Of a stretch of 26,568 nt of DNA, positions 10,501-20,594 are shown piece by piece. Location: NCBI GenBank assembly GCA_009801015.1, contig VHZZ01022476.1, forward strand, positions 3,309 to 29,876, written 5' to 3'. Below the pieces are notes generated by a model. That model made no database searches and was not told where the DNA came from. It was given only the letters and a program-made list of their open reading frames with translations. Source of the DNA: Silene noctiflora (Eukaryota; Streptophyta; Magnoliopsida; Caryophyllales; Caryophyllaceae). Each line of letters opens with the position of its first letter. Positions within the stretch are counted from its first letter, which is position 1. Both the position numbers and the translations under genes were made by a program.

Positions 10501-13500
10501 TCTAAGTTTGAGTTGTTTGCAGTCTCTTAGTGCTATGCTGCTACTATTCTATCTATGGCTTATAAATATGAGTCTGATACTCTCCTTTTTGAACTAGCTT
10601 GAGATTGTGGGTGTGCATTAAATTAGTCTGACGTGTGTTTTAGGAATGCGGATTTGTACTATATTCACTTATTATAGGTAAGCAAACTGGAGTGACTGTA
10701 AGAGTTTCTTGAAGGTCTTTTTATGGCTATGTATTTCATGGATATTGTGAAATGAAAGGATTCGTTAAAACATTAATATGTTTAATTTTATCGCCCTTCT
10801 TTAAATTTATTCGTTTAATGTACTTTCCTCATGCTTTATCATCGCTCTGTGGTACACTTATTCATATTGTTTCATTGTCATTACCCCTTTGCCTCTTAAA
10901 AGTCTCTTTCGCCAAATCAGGAAGGGCAGGGGTGTCAGATTTACACAACCTTTCCCATAGACTCAGTTCAAAGAGACTGTTCTGACCCCTTTGCCAAAAA
11001 CCAGACATCCATGACTTCATGAAGGGCAAAAACCGCAAAAGATTTCAAGAGCCGCTTGATTTAATTCACTATATGATACTCCTCCATTACAATAGGTTGT
11101 TAACACTTTTCAAATTTAAGAGAACCTAGATGTGTAAAGAACCTACCGGAAGAGAGAGTTTTTTTCCGAAGCCAAAAGAACGTTTAATCTTAAAATCATT
11201 GTGGAAATGGAGAGTGTCCGTAAACATTTAATCAATATTTTTTTTCCTGTGGTATCTAGTAAAGAAGTTATATTCAATTGTCATGTCTTGTATGTTATTG
11301 GCTTATTCCTACGCCTTATATTTGAGCTAGAGTTGAAGTACATCGTACTTTTATCAGTTTTATGTAAAAAATATGCCGCTTTGTAAATTTGGTACGTGTC
11401 ACTGCTAAGAAGGAAACAGTTGCACAAGTCTCGTAGCATGATTAGTTATTCATGACATTGTTGGTGTTGAAGACTTTATATATAGCCTTGATAATTTAAG
11501 AAGTCTGCAGGCACCGATGAACCAAAAATATCCGCTCATCAGGATGACAAAAATCAACTTCTTCCTGAGGCTAGTCGACGATCAAATACTACTTGTTTGC
11601 AGTTGTATTGGAAAGAAGACGAGTCTTTTCCTGGAGAAAATGTAGCATCATCTATACTTGCCCGAAATTTGACTTGCCGAGGAGTGTCGTCCCCAAAATC
11701 ATGTGAAGAGCAGGTGCGTTAGTTCACTTGTTTGTTTTTCATATAGCAGGTAGTATGTCTTTGATACTAACACTATATTTTGCTGAATGTAAACAGTTTC
11801 AGAATCACGTAAGAAAACTCTGCGCATGGAGAGATTTAATGGTCAGTGATAAGTTCTCAAACTTTTGGCAACTTTCTGACCTGTGCATTGCTCATCTGTT
11901 TCATGATCATCTTTTGCATGCTTACTTCTATGTCAGGATTTTTGAAGTCTCTATATCATCTGTACATTGTGTGTGTGTGTGTGTGTGTGTGCTTTATTAG
12001 TGGTATGCAATTTATGAGTATGTTTTCAAGCTTCCATATTTATATGGGACTTCTGCTACTGCTTCAAAAATCAATGTGTGGAACTTCATTTTTCTAATAT
12101 GTATAGCAGCCTATGGTGGAAATGAAATGAGTGCTTTACCAGTGAGCATGATGAAATCATCCCTCTAACTAATAAATGCTCTAGTGTTTACGGAAAATTC
12201 CCCCGTTTTCTATCTATCTCTTTGCTTGACAAGTCATGACTTACTGCATTCTGGAGTTCATGTCAATATCTATTAGTAACGTAGTACTGTATTAAATCTC
12301 GGTTTCATCCTTGATCAAGGAATCAATCATTGCAGCATGATTGCTGTCCCTACGCAAAAAATGTGGCTGCCATTGCCTCAAAATTTGGTTACCCATAATT
12401 TGTTTTAGCCTTTTCCTTTTGTTTCTCTTTTAAGTCGTTTATCCTTTTTCTCATCTGCTTCCATCACCTCAATAAATGTTTAGCAAATCCCGCTGCCGTC
12501 TTTTGTCAGTAACTTAAAATGATGCAACCATTACTAAATAGGAGGGAGGGATGGGGGAGGGAGGGACATGACGTTCGTGATTGGGTAAACTTGAGAGTAT
12601 TTATAGCGTTTACAATTCTCAAGGAATAATAATGAGGTACAAAGTAATTAGTATTTCTTCCATTTCTTAACATTATTCTACACTTCTTTTCAAAAAGGCT
12701 AGATGAAATATATATGAAAAGAACAGATGGAGGACTGTCCTGTCTATCTGTCATTTGTTGAAATTATGATCGAGGTGAAGTGGTGAACAACCTTTTAAGA
12801 TATTCAAAATCAAACTAACCACCTTTAAGTTTTTTGTTGCTGTTTGTTTAGTTTACTTGAGAAAATTTTCACTCTTCATTATAAATTCATGTTGAAGCAA
12901 TCCTATATTCCTTATGGCAATTGTGGATTTATGGTACAGTACAACCTGTATAACTCTATAGGCTATGTGTCTTTCCACTCCTATTTGGAGCCTGCAGGTT
13001 TGGAATTTGTTCAAATATGGAAGGCCAGGAGGTTTATGAATGCTTGAACTCAGACTTCTTATGCTCAATGCCTGGGTTATAAAGTCCATTGCCAAACTCT
13101 TGGGAAATTGTGTAGATCTCTTGTAAAAGAAAATAGTGATCTGGAAAGTCTTCTCTAGGATATAGTATTACAGGGTGTAACAGCTAACTTGGAGATGGTT
13201 GATAATCATCAGATTTAAGAATATGTTTTAATTAAAATTCCAACACGAGAAAGTGTAGGGACATATAGGCAGAGCGAAGTATTTATGCAGGATGTCTATT
13301 GAATTAGATTAGTGCTATGGGGTTGTTTATGTTTTTTTTTTCTTGCTCTATTTTCTTTCATGTCGTTGGTATGGAACTTTTTGCGCTTACAATATGATGT
13401 AACTTTTTGCGCATGTACCTTTTGTCACTTTTATCAAACAAACACAAAGATGTTGCTGATCTGTAATCCTGGACTCACCCATCCAATATAGGTTCAATTA

Positions 13501-16500
13501 AGTGTTGGGCTGTCAAAATTAGTTATTTTCACTGCATTAATTGTGCGTTTGATATTTTACTGAGAAATCACTGTAATGTTAATTGTGCATTTGATATCTT
13601 GATGAAAGCAGAATGTTCCTTGAATGAGTGTATATCCAATCACGTGTTACAAATAGTATTATGTGGTCGGATGTTTCTGGATGACCCATAATAAAATTGC
13701 GTCGAGAATTGCATTAAATGACTTGTACTTCACAACTTCGCAATAAAAGGAGGCGCGACCGACTTTGTGATCCGTTAATACTCGAGTGAAGTTTTTTCCC
13801 TGGCTTTCGTTGATGAATTAACAATAGTTCGGATAGCTTTGAGTTCTTTTGCGGTCTCTGTCTAATGTTGTCTCTTATAATGAATGCTGAGAGAGAATTT
13901 CTGATTTGGAATTCTGTAACATAGGAAGCTCTTGATTCTTTTAGCTATCAATGAATACAATCTGATTTTTGATCATTTGGTGTTTCTGTTTCAGGCTCGT
14001 GTACATGATGAGAGCTTGAGATATGTATTATCGGACCAAGCTATTATTGCTCTTGGAAATAAGATTCCATCATCGGAAAGAGATATATACAATACCATAT
14101 TCGAAGCTGATCAAGAGAATGATTCATCTTCTTCCTTAATGCCTCCCTCTCCTATCATCTGTAGTCACTGGGATGATGTCCAATGTTTGTTGAAAGATGT
14201 TCATATCAACCGTGATAACTTCTTACAGGGACTTCTTCAAAAGCATCTCGGTCCACGTGGAACTTGTTCTCTTTCTATCTTCAACTATAGTCTGTTATCT
14301 AAGTCTAACCTTAAATTTTCAAATGGGACATTCGCTTTGCAAAGTCGGGTAAAAAATGGGAAGTTCACTCCCCGTAAATCTTCTCGTGATCTCTTTGTTC
14401 AAAAGTTCTCCTGCAAAGCTCCAGTTTATCATAACTGTCGGATTTATGCCAATGATGGCCGTCTGCTCTGCTATTGTGACCGCAGAAAGCTTGAATGGTT
14501 AGTTATTTTCTGAATAAAATATTTATGCTACTTGCATATGTACCTGCCACTTACTCCAGCATAACCTTTTTAGGTACTTAAATCGCCAGCTGGCAGAACT
14601 TATAGATGATGACCCCCCTGCTATTACTCTTCTGTTTGAACCCAAGGGACGTCCAGAAGATGAAGGCAATGACTTCTATATCCAAAGTAAAAGAAACTTA
14701 TGTGTTGGTTGTGGTGAGACAAAGCATTATTTACGGTACCGGATTATACCTTCTTGCTACAGAATGCATTTTCCTGAGCACCTTAAAAGCCACCGTTCTC
14801 ATGATATAGTCCTGCTGTGTGTTGATTGTCATGAAATTGCTCATGCTGCGGCTGAGAAGTACAAAAGACGCATTGCTATTGAATTTGGAATACCCCTTTA
14901 TGTGAGGAAAATGGTAGATCCCGGCGAACAACTTGTTGAAAGACCTGAAATGGGTGAACATGAGGAAGCAGGAGTTTCACCCCTGCAACTCCGAATAGCA
15001 GCTATGGCACTTCTGCGGCATGGACCACGAATGCCGCTCAATCGACGTGAGGAATTGATGGAGGTATGAAAGTCATATATTAACATCAGCATTTACTTAT
15101 TTGATGTGATACTGCATATTTTCTTTGAGCTAGATGACAATTTTAATTTGCTTGGAAATTTACATTTGCTGCATCATATGGGTATCATGTGTGACCCAAG
15201 ATATATGTATAGTGAGGTTTATACCTGAAACAAAGCTGTGAGGGTTTTTAGTACCTGCAAATCATGACTTTCTTAGTTCAAAAAAGCGTGCTTAAGTTCA
15301 AGGCTCCGTGAAGCACTGGTTAAGACACCTCAGGCCCTTAAAAGCGCCTTATGCTTAAGGTGCAGCAAGTGATGCACACTCCTATGCAATTTTCATATTT
15401 TTTTTCTTGTTCAAATTCTTTAATTCCGTCCTTTCCTTTTTTCTGCTCCCTCCATTTTTCTGTTTTCTTCCACTTTCCTTTTGTAGAAAGTGTTTTTTTT
15501 TATAATCTTCCCACTTGTCAATTTTTCCTTATTAGGTAACTATCTCAATTGCTTTTCCCAAATTTGCCCTATCTAATATACCCATAACCGTACGCATTTT
15601 CACAACCCCCAGCCACCCAGCCCCAATAAACACACCCCTTATCACTGGATTCATCACCACCGGAACACCAACTTACCTTGATCCACCTGAACCCACCTCA
15701 ATCCACCACACGCCGCCATTCCGGCATGAAACCACGTGTCGTGTCCGCGGGACACAATGCCTACTCCCACGATGACCCATAGTCCTCTGCCTCTCCTTTG
15801 AGACCGACTCAAACATCACGTCTCCAGCCACCACCCACATGCCGCCTCTCTTGAGCCTCAACCCACCACAGCTCTAAGGCGAGAAGCAGATATAATGTGA
15901 TGATGTTTTTGGAGGGCCGAAGGAGGACATGGTGGGTGATGATTTTTGTGGGTCGTGGTGAGGTGGTCATCTTCGTAAGTGGTAGTGGGCTCGTCGGGTG
16001 TGGTGGGTTTGTTGGATGTGATGGTCGGTGCCATAGTGTGGTGGTGGGTTCATGGGTGAGGTGGTGGTGGTGATGGGTGGCTCGTGAATGGTGGTGTCGG
16101 AGTAGTTGAGTGGTGGTTGGTGACTTGGTGTTGTGTTGTACTATTGTGGGGAGGAGGGGTTGCTGTTGGGTTGGTTTGGGAGAAGGGTAAGGGAGGGGCA
16201 CTCTTGTCATTTTTATGGTTTTGTCAAAAAGTACTCCAAATGAATAAGGAGAATAAAAAAAGGGAGGGAATACATCTTAATCTCGCACTCCATGTTAACC
16301 CTCTTCAAAACCCATATACGTATGATAGCACAATATATTATTTTGAAAATACAAATCTGTTTGCAAAAATGTGCCTTGTGTGTGAATGAGGGACATGCTT
16401 TCCTTTCACGCCATGGGTCATTGAGTCTTCGTTGCACCATGGGCAAAAAGTGTGCCTTGTGTGCGCCCATTCTTTGGAAATAGCCCATATTTCATTTTTG

Positions 16501-19179
16501 GCGTATTTACTAAAATTGCCCCATTTCCCTCTTGGCTATGTTTTTGTTACTAAAAGTACTTTATTTTATTGGTGAGACCCACCACTCCACTCACAACATT
16601 AATCTTTGTGCAAAAAGTCAATGGGGGCAATTCCTAAGAATCAGAGGTAGTATAAGTTTGCACCTCGCCATATATAATTTAACTGTTTCTTCAAATATTA
16701 GCGAGCCTGGAGCTTGGACCTCCACGTAGTAGCTCTTTAGTCGGCAGTGACATTTATGGGCACATTGTAATCCTTATTAAGCAAATTACCATTTTCTGTG
16801 GTTGGAAGCAACATAGTTACTAGAAGTTCAACAACCTTCAATACGAAAACCGAAAGCCTTTGTTGGCGACTGGCACCCTACTCTCTTAAAACGAATACCT
16901 TAGACGGCGGCAGGCGCACCCTAAGATAAATTTTGGAAATTTCAACTTTACCTTGTCTACTAAAGACTTTTAGCCACTTCCATTTTCAAATTCACGGGCA
17001 TTTCAATTTGCAAAGTAAACCAAACTATCACTTAGTTTCACCCTTGCGCCATCTCGTTCTTCGATAGAATTCTCAATTATGTGGACTTTGAGTAAGTCTA
17101 TTTCACGGGCTTACTCTTGAGTCTTGAGTCTTAACCTTTGAAGGTAAGGATTGCTGTTTTTGACCTGTTGTCTAAACTTGGTAAGGTTGGCCTTTTTTAT
17201 GTACATGGATGGCAGGATTGGCAGGATTGGGCTGTTACTAGCAGGATACCAAGGGTGCTGATGGGATGATTGTGTAAATGCTGATGCATGACTCTCTTTT
17301 ATAGTTAACTATATCTGATTAGTTAGATTTTGGCGTGTGATGGTGGTTACCCAAGTTGTTAGGGCAGATTAGAATCCCAGTAGGCAAGTTTGCTTTTTAG
17401 GTAGCAGCCACCAGTCATCAAATTGAACTTTGCCTGCCTTTCTGGTCTTGAGAATTTTGTTTGCATAATCTAAATGGAAATCAATGTCCCTTCTTGAGGA
17501 GAGAGTTTATGGGGTACTGAACTACTGATCTGGGGGTTTAGATTTGGCTGACCAATTAAGAGCCTGCGAATTTGGCCAACAGCCAAGCGTAAAGACTGAC
17601 AAAGGAATGACCTTTCCTCTTATGGTACAAGTACATGCTCATTTGAATGTAGGGCCTGAGTTTACTTATTCTGTATTATTTCATGTTCCCACTTCCCGTG
17701 GCTATCTACTAAACGTCTACTGTGCTGATAAATTATGTGTGCATGAAATGTGAACGCTGGACATATTTTACTGCTTGTAGGCCTTGACTGTGAAAGCATA
17801 AAAAAGTCTGTTGATACATTAGATCCTTTCCTATCTGTTTGTTTTTGTGGATCCCTACAGAATTATCTCATGTACTCGTGTTTTTTTTTGTGAAGATTGT
17901 CAAAACCTATTATGGAGGGAGGGAAGTAACATCCGAAGATCTTGAAAATGCTTTATTGGTTGGCATGAGCGCTCGCGGGAGGAGGAAATTTGAGAAAAAG
18001 AAGGGGGCACCCCATAAGAAGTCTCCTGTAACTATTTTCTTAGATCAGGTACAAGAGGATACCAAAGAAGATACACCTCCACCTATCAACATTGATCTAG
18101 AAGAAAACAATAGGCTCAATAAATCATTGAATATCGAAGATGAAGCATCATATCGCCATTTAAGCGACAAGTCTGAGGCTGATGTGAGTTCACACTCTCA
18201 ATCTTCCGAGTTGGAGAATAGTGAAAATGTGTCTGCTGTTGGTGCCACACCTGTGGCTGTAGCCAGTAGTGAATCGTTGGAGGTTGAAGATGTGACCCTT
18301 TCAGATGCTGGAAATACTCTTGAGACTGATGAACAAGGATCTAATATAGGTCCTCCGAACCTTTATAGTAAAAAGGGTAGATCAAAGGCGTCCTTATTGG
18401 GACATGGTCCTCACGGAAAAGAAGTTGTAGATTATTTGCTCAAAAAGTATGGAGATGATGGGGTTCAACAATTTTGCCAAAGGTGGAGGCGAGTTTTTGT
18501 TGATGCTCTGCATCCTCGTTATCTCCCCGCTGGATGGGATGTAAAACACAGGTAGGATGTTTTATCCTTATGTTTCTGAACAAATGTCGCTGCTTCTACG
18601 TTCTCCCTTCTGCACCTTGACGATGTTTTCTATACTAATCATGTATTTTAGTCTTTATAGAACAAATATTTGTTCCTTTTTTGTGCGTCTTTTGTCGTTC
18701 TTGTATGAGAGGAGCATTGGCGAATGTCATGGTGCTCCTGAACGTCGGAGTCCTGAATTTCGTGTAATAGTTTTTTTAAACTCATTTATAGTATACAGTA
18801 TACACCATTTTTGTTGATGCTACTATAAGGCTATTAAAGTCTAGCAGTAATGCAAACTTGTTTAGTTATCCTTGAGGAGTACTTTTTAATGTGGGTTCAA
18901 TTTCCGTCATCATCAACCTGTTCTTGCTTCATTCATACGCACAAAAACTCATGTTAGCATAGCTTTTGAGTAATAGACCTATTATATATTCGGATTCATC
19001 AATGTTTCAATTTATTCTTCGTTATTCTCGTTTTGTTTCCTAGTGTTTTTCTTCATTAATACTCCATATTTGCTGAGAAAAATTATTGGGTTTTGGCGTG
19101 ATTTTCCAGTGGTAGGAGGGACTTTGGTGAATTCAGTGTTTATAATCCTACCAAGAAGCCATGTGGTGAGACGCAGTGA
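7535..19179 (+). CDS. RRP6L3: RRP6-like protein 3: membrane-anchored DEDDy 3'-5' exonuclease with HNH-like module
   Basis: Twelve exons with canonical GT-AG introns join in frame: 7535-7751, 8654-8895, 8987-9085, 9204-9287, 9434-9520, 10354-10474, 11511-11713, 11797-11841, 13995-14497, 14574-15063, 17896-18551, 19110-19179 (938 codons plus TGA). Domains in order: hydrophobic anchor at about 9-28 followed by GRRRRK; 3'-5' exonuclease at about 110-285 with Asp136, Glu138, Asp194, Tyr259 and Asp263; HRDC-like helices at about 355-405; CxxC (577, 580) and CxxCH (616-620) module; acidic Ser-rich linker at about 730-860; basic C-terminal helix. DEDDy enzymes remove nucleotides from RNA or DNA 3' ends using two metal ions. 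As I recall, Arabidopsis RRP6L3 is cytoplasmic, unlike nuclear RRP6L1/L2, and slightly shorter. The start is chosen because it opens the anchor and has a favourable AAAAAATGG context. No clear TATA box was found. Family call is confident; substrate is unknown. Confidence 0.95.
7752..8653 (+). other. RRP6L3 intron 1
   Basis: A 902-bp intron in the first position, where the donor splits a codon after its first base and the acceptor restores it as Asp73. It contains the 158-bp tandem duplication described separately and a short T-run/A-run pair near 8530-8560. No open frame in it deserves a gene call. Confidence 0.85.
8031..8346. repeat. Tandem duplication, 2 x 158 bp, in intron 1
   Basis: Two head-to-tail copies, 8031-8188 and 8189-8346, each beginning GCAACCAAACTG. 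I count only two base differences between them (near 8043 and 8151 in the first copy), about 99% identity. The junction and both ends share GC plus a few bases, in keeping with slippage or unequal exchange. The copies are noncoding. Confidence 0.95.
8654..10474 (+). CDS. RRP6L3: RRP6L3 exons 2-6: DEDDy exonuclease domain
   Basis: Five exons encode the catalytic core. Exon 2 ends with motif [14 protein letters not shown] (Asp136 and Glu138). Exon 4 holds motif [18 protein letters not shown] (Asp194). Exon 6 holds motif [16 protein letters not shown] followed by [13 protein letters not shown], where Tyr259 and Asp263 in a Y-x3-D spacing define the DEDDy subclass. Exons 3, 4 and 5 are multiples of three (99, 84 and 87 nt), so skipping any one would keep the frame but remove core secondary structure. 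Nothing in the core is missing, so the exonuclease should be active. Confidence 0.93.
10475..11510 (+). other. RRP6L3 intron 6
   Basis: A 1,036-bp intron with donor GTATGC and acceptor TCTGCAG, splitting a Ser codon (A|GC). It is AT-rich; I saw no recognisable element or RNA gene in it. Confidence 0.8.
11511..14497 (+). CDS. RRP6L3: RRP6L3 exons 7-9: post-exonuclease and HRDC-like region
   Basis: Exon 7 (11511-11713) encodes a hydrophilic bridge. The 45-nt micro-exon 8 (11797-11841) encodes [15 protein letters not shown], and exon 9 opens with [17 protein letters not shown]. Together these give the L-x2-WR-D-x-AR-x2-DES-x2-YVL pattern of the HRDC domain that follows the exonuclease in Rrp6 proteins and RecQ helicases, where it helps bind nucleic acid. 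The micro-exon is in frame on both sides, so skipping it would delete the first HRDC helix without a frameshift. Exon 9 ends in a Cys-rich stretch (KAPVYHNC and [12 protein letters not shown]), which may contribute to the metal-binding module in exon 10. Confidence 0.88.
11968..11991. repeat. (TG)12 microsatellite
   Basis: Twelve uninterrupted TG dinucleotides near the start of intron 8, about 130 bp after the micro-exon donor. UG repeats in a pre-mRNA are known to bind splicing regulators in animals; relevance here is unknown. Confidence 0.9.
12541..12566 (+). other. Guanine-rich run with quadruplex potential
   Basis: Five G-runs of three or more bases occur within 26 bp, with loops of one or two bases (A, A, AT, A). 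This fits the strict G3+N1-7 four-run rule and lies on the coding strand, so both the DNA and the intron RNA could fold. Confidence 0.75.
14574..15063 (+). CDS. RRP6L3: RRP6L3 exon 10: HNH-like zinc module
   Basis: This 490-nt exon encodes residues 534-697. After [19 protein letters not shown] comes CVGC (577-580), then [22 protein letters not shown] and [17 protein letters not shown] (Cys616, Cys619, His620, His624). The two CxxC pairs around a YRIIPxxYRxHFP segment look like the zinc-stabilised beta-beta-alpha fold of HNH nucleases, with the same order as the C-terminal region I recall in animal EXD2. It is probably a structural zinc site with possible nucleic-acid contact; cleavage activity is not shown. 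The remainder (ELMGxHEEAG-like linker, then [20 protein letters not shown]) is a conserved-looking helical stretch. Confidence 0.88.
15064..17895 (+). other. RRP6L3 intron 10 (2.83 kb)
   Basis: The largest intron, donor GTATGA and acceptor TGTGAAG. It contains a short AAGCGTGCTTAAG / GCGCCTTATGCTTAAGG segment near 15283-15360 that resembles palindromic plant MITE debris, the composite C-rich/G-rich insertion at 15446-16270, and two copies of GTGCCTTGTGTG (near 16371 and 16451). The rest is unremarkable AT-rich sequence. Open frames in the G-rich part translate to low-complexity peptides and are not called as genes. Confidence 0.8.
15446..16270. mobile_element. Degenerate Stowaway/mariner-type MITE with mirrored composition (tentative)
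   Basis: The left end reads CTCCCTCCATTTTTCTGTTTT and the right end, on the reverse strand, TTCCCTCCCTTTTTTTATTC, a weak terminal inverted repeat of the CTCCCTCC type used by plant Stowaway elements. TA follows the right end at 16271; the left TA is not preserved. Inside, 15550-15880 is strongly C-rich on the plus strand and 15900-16210 strongly G-rich (GGTGGTGGTG), as if the two arms were once complementary. The pairing I can see by eye is poor, so this is a suggestion only. Confidence 0.35.
17896..18551 (+). CDS. RRP6L3: RRP6L3 exon 11: acidic linker and basic C-terminal segment
   Basis: The exon encodes residues 698-915. It opens with [21 protein letters not shown] and a basic patch ([15 protein letters not shown]), continues through about 130 residues rich in Glu, Asp and Ser that are probably disordered, and closes with [20 protein letters not shown] and [19 protein letters not shown]. 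The donor at 18552 (CACAG|GTAGG) is immediately followed by TAG in the reading frame, so intron retention would end the protein after one more residue (Arg). Confidence 0.9.
19110..19179 (+). CDS. RRP6L3: RRP6L3 terminal exon
   Basis: The last coding exon encodes [20 protein letters not shown] and ends ETQ-stop at 19177-19179. It is supported by frame continuity with exon 11 and by the [15 protein letters not shown] character expected at the end of RRP6L3 proteins as I recall them. A second AG six bases downstream (19114-19115) would also keep the frame and remove Ser-Gly. Confidence 0.8.
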
Positions 19180-20572
19180 TAGCTGCGTCATGTTCATCCG
19201 GTTTTTCAAAGAGGTACAACTTCTTGCTGTTCTTCCGTATAAAGACTTTTCTGGAGATCTGAACTCAACATTATAGTGTTCTCCATCTAATTAGTTCCAT
19301 TCGGGGACTCGCTATGATTGCCTTTACTTTGGACGCAAATACTTCATATTCTCATCAGAGTTTCACATATAATGTATAAGCCGGGTTGGCTTCTCGAGTG
19401 TATGCTTTTGTATCGTTTGCCGTTTGGGTTCTTAATGCCGAGTTAAAAGATTGACAAATGATAACCATATACAACTGAGAATTGATTTTTGTTGTATATG
19501 AGCATGGCGTGGCCACTTTCCGTGTGCGATATGACGCATACAGAAAATGAGAACTAAACTAATTTATTGTTATTCCCTGTTTCTACTCACTTGTCTATTT
19601 TTTTTATTTTTTTGAGGGATATTTTTTTTGAAATAGAATAATTATGTTTATTAATAGAATGTCATACGGTAATAAATAATTAAGATAGATGAAGTGATAA
19701 AGATTGAAAAGTGCTTGCCATATAGATACTATATGCTGCTCTTGGTTCTTTGGGCCTATCAGACCATCCAAAAGATCTCCTTTTAAAGTTGATATTTTCC
19801 CACTCATACCCCCACAACAAGAAATAGTTTCTATTATAAAATGAGTTTTTGTGAAACTCATCCAAATATGATGAGAGTGACAATGAGAATTCTTGTGTTT
19901 GTTGATTCTTTTATTGTTTTTATTGATTATTTTATTATCTTTTTTTTTTTTTTTTTTTAATGTGATTGAGGTGAGAAGAAATACTGAAATGGAGAGTTAC
20001 AACTTATTGTTGTGTAACATTTTTAACAAAAATATAAAATAAGATGGATTGGTTGAGAACTCACAACAAACAACAAAAACTTATTGTTGTTGTGGATGCT
20101 TGGGGGATTCAACAAATGGTATCAAAGGTGAGTTGATCTTCAAAATGTTTGATTTGGTATTGGTGTCTGTGATAATCTGGCGTAGCAGTGTGATGGAGTA
20201 TAGCGTTGTCATGGTGCGCAATCGTTAACATAAAAATAGAAACAAGATATTACATGACTATATTTTGTCTTATAGACTAAAAATAATATTGAAAATTCCC
20301 TACGATCATAAATAGTGTCAAAAAGTCAATGTTACCATTGGTTTGGTATGGAAGGATTATAATAATTATTTAACATATTATTGATTGAAAGGGTAAAAAG
20401 AGAATATAAACTAAATCAAATGTTACCTAGATAGTATTTCATTTCAGATGACTTATTTGGGCAAATAAGCTACGGAGTACTTGTCAAACACTTGATTTGT
20501 CAAAAAATACCTAAATGGTATTGCCAAATAGAGCGTAAATAGGATAATACTAAATGGAATTAGACAACGTAC
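19180..20572. other. Spacer between the convergent RRP6L3 and TMEM45-like genes
   Basis: The two genes point toward each other, so this holds both 3' untranslated regions. It is AT-rich with a long T-run near 19941-19959 and an 8-bp-stem hairpin (ATGAGTTT, loop TTGTG, AAACTCAT) at 19841-19861. A repeated ACAACTTATTGTTG-like string occurs near 20000 and 20080. No polyadenylation site can be fixed by eye and no gene is seen. Confidence 0.6.
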
Positions 20573-20594
20573 ATGAATAATGAATTGTTACTCT

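Larger units (their letters stand above)
11842..13994 (+). other. RRP6L3 intron 8 (2.15 kb)
   Basis: A large AT-rich intron with donor GTCAGT and acceptor CTGTTTCAG. It holds a (TG)12 microsatellite (11968-11991) and a guanine-rich run (12541-12566). Short open frames on either strand show no protein resemblance. I saw no terminal inverted repeats that would explain its size as one insertion. Confidence 0.8.

Noticed and set aside
15809-16210. 134-codon minus-strand ORF rich in His, Pro and Thr, and a plus-strand partner at 16084-16389
   Set aside because: Both come from the GGTGG/CCACC low-complexity arm in intron 10; the peptides are repeat translations with no domain.
17544-17753. 69-codon plus-strand ORF in RRP6L3 intron 10
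   Set aside because: No domain, no join to flanking exons that keeps the RRP6L3 protein, and exon 10 joins exon 11 directly in frame.
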